DNA from: Gemmatimonadota bacterium
GTDB lineage: Bacteria > Gemmatimonadota > Gemmatimonadetes > Longimicrobiales > Gaopeijiaceae
DNA length: 64,000 bases
Reading direction: 5' to 3'
NCBI GenBank assembly: GCA_022823145.1
Contig: JAJDXS010000063.1
Coordinates: forward strand, 1 to 64,000
In this document: piece after piece, positions 62,907-64,000 of the stretch
How the letters are laid out: each line of letters begins with the position of its first letter
Position numbering within the stretch: the stretch's first letter is position 1
Notes under the pieces: model-generated
The model's database searches: none
What the model saw: the letters and a program-made list of their open reading frames with translations, nothing else
What the model was told of the DNA's origin: nothing
Made by a program: the position numbers and the translations under genes

Positions 62907-64000
62907 GACGCCTCGGCGGCGCCGACCGCTTCCGGCGTCCTCGCGATGCGCTCCTGGATGCTCAGGATCTCGGGGCGGCGCGTCCGCATCGCCGTCAGAG
63001 CGTCCACCGCGGCGCTCGTGGCCGACATCGTCGTCAGGTACGGGACGCCGTAGGCGATCGCCGCGCGCCGCATGGCGTAGTCGTCGTACTGCGACTGCTT
63101 GCCGAGGGGCGTGTTGATGAGCAGGCCGACCTGCCCGCTCACGATCCGGTCGACGATGTGGGGTCGCCCCTCACCGACCTTGTGAATCCGTTCACAAGGG
63201 ACGCCGAGCTGATGCAGGTGGTTGCGCGTCCCGCCGGTCGCCAGCACCCGGAAGCCCAGGTCCGCCAGGCGGCGCACCAGCGGCGTCACCGTCGGCTTGT
63301 CGGAGTCGTTGACGGTCACGATCACCGAGAGATCGTCCTCGCCTTCGGGCAGGCGGTTTCCTGCAGACACCTGGGCCTTGGCGAAGGCCATCCCGAAGGA
63401 GTCGTCGACGCCCATGGCTTCGCCCGTCGAGCGCATTTCGGGGCCCAGCAGTGTATCCACGTCGAATCGATTGAAGGGGAAGACCGCCTCCTTCACCGCG
63501 ACCCCGTTTACCTCCGGCTCCGAGGGTACGCCAAGGCAGGCCAGCTTTTCGCCCGCCATCAGGCGCGCCGCCAGCCGGGCGAGCGGCACCCCGGTCGCCT
63601 TGCCCACGAAGGGCACGGTGCGCGACGCGCGCGGGTTCACCTCCAGCACGTACACGTGGCCGTCCTTGACGGCGTACTGGACGTTTAGCAGCCCCACGAC
63701 GCCGAGCTCCAGCGCGAAGCGCCGCGTAAGGCGCCGCATTTCGTCCAGCTCGGCGCGCCCCAGCAGATACGGCGGCAGCACGCACGCCGAGTCGCCCGAG
63801 TGGACGCCCGCGTCCTCGATGTGCTGCATGATCCCGCCGATCACCACGTCGGTCCCGTCGGCGAGCGCGTCCACGTCGGCCTCGAAGGCGTCCTCCAGGA
63901 AACGGTCGATGAGAACCGGGTGGTCGGGCGACGCCTTTACCGCGCGCGCGAAGTACCCCTTGAGCGATTCCTCGTCGTACACGATCTCCATCGCCCGGCC
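62903..64000 (-). CDS. carB: Carbamoyl-phosphate synthase large chain, C-terminal part
   Basis: The gene runs off the window at 64000; only the last 365 residues or so are present. They include the second ATP-grasp end (DHPVLIDRFLEDAFEADVDA, LEVNPRASRTVPFVGKATG) and the MGS-like allosteric domain (DLSVIVTVNDSDKP, LGFRVLATGGT, TPLGKQSQYDDYAMRRAA). CarB joins ammonia, bicarbonate and ATP to carbamoyl phosphate for arginine and pyrimidine synthesis. No frameshift is visible. Confidence 0.95.
   Translation of the reverse strand, partial: GRAMEIVYDEESLKGYFARAVKASPDHPVLIDRFLEDAFEADVDALADGTDVVIGGIMQHIEDAGVHSGDSACVLPPYLLGRAELDEMRRLTRRFALELGVVGLLNVQYAVKDGHVYVLEVNPRASRTVPFVGKATGVPLARLAARLMAGEKLACLGVPSEPEVNGVAVKEAVFPFNRFDVDTLLGPEMRSTGEAMGVDDSFGMAFAKAQVSAGNRLPEGEDDLSVIVTVNDSDKPTVTPLVRRLADLGFRVLATGGTRNHLHQLGVPCERIHKVGEGRPHIVDRIVSGQVGLLINTPLGKQSQYDDYAMRRAAIAYGVPYLTTMSATSAAVDALTAMRTRRPEILSIQERIARTPEAVGAAEAS

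Overview
The window is GC-rich, densely coded bacterial DNA. The flanks carry S9 and M24 peptidases, a TonB-dependent receptor, tandem outer-membrane-type proteins with carboxypeptidase-regulatory-like domains, ECF sigma/anti-sigma pairs, a split MacAB-TolC operon, PriA, a divergent CcmH, a histone-deacetylase-like enzyme and CarB. This fits a Gram-negative bacterium, and I would guess Gemmatimonadota or a near relative. That placement is inference from gene style only; the window has no rRNA or tRNA gene.

Region 1 (about 1-26.2 kb) is a compact defence or mobile-DNA-response island. In order it holds: a type I R-M operon on the minus strand (hsdM, a DUF6602-like putative nuclease, hsdS, hsdR), all joined by 4-nt start/stop overlaps; a plus-strand pair of a dual-GHKL histidine-kinase-like protein and a receiver-domain protein; a convergent dcm-vsr pair; mcrB-mcrC with a PUA/EVE-like reader in McrB; a four-gene cassette of membrane proteins (four-TM coiled-coil protein, membrane-anchored vWA-like protein, MotA/ExbB-like protein with a long helical tail, MotB/ExbD-like protein with a new C-terminal domain) with a convergent membrane-anchored HNH nuclease; and a three-gene unit of a DUF1971-TerB-glycine-zipper fusion, an unrecognised 496-aa protein and a PD-(D/E)XK nuclease. 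The four-gene membrane cassette is the best candidate for an undescribed system; the three-gene TerB unit is second.

Region 2 (26.2-34.5 kb) is a junkyard edge. Small stand-alone genes (HicB-like protein, lipoprotein, ArsR-SRPBCC pair with a clear operator, Fic enzyme, Rpn-family nuclease, beta-barrel protein) are mixed with decayed pieces: a 3' piece of an Rpn gene, a piece of a HicB-like gene, a truncated AlbA_2 gene, a frameshifted PD-(D/E)XK gene and the 3' ends of a MazEF-like toxin-antitoxin pair. A short AT-rich dyad (consensus about ATTACATAATGTAAT) recurs at five places in regions 1-3.

Region 3 (34.5-64 kb) looks like core chromosome: methylenetetrahydrofolate reductase-like protein, two M24 peptidases, an S9 peptidase, tandem paralogous outer-membrane-type proteins followed by a TonB-dependent receptor, phosphodiester glycosidase, threonine synthase, an ECF sigma/anti-sigma/PDZ operon, a second ECF operon running into a Spy-like protein and MacAB-TolC efflux genes, then HNH, priA, ccmH-like, HDAC-like and the 3' part of carB, which runs off the window.
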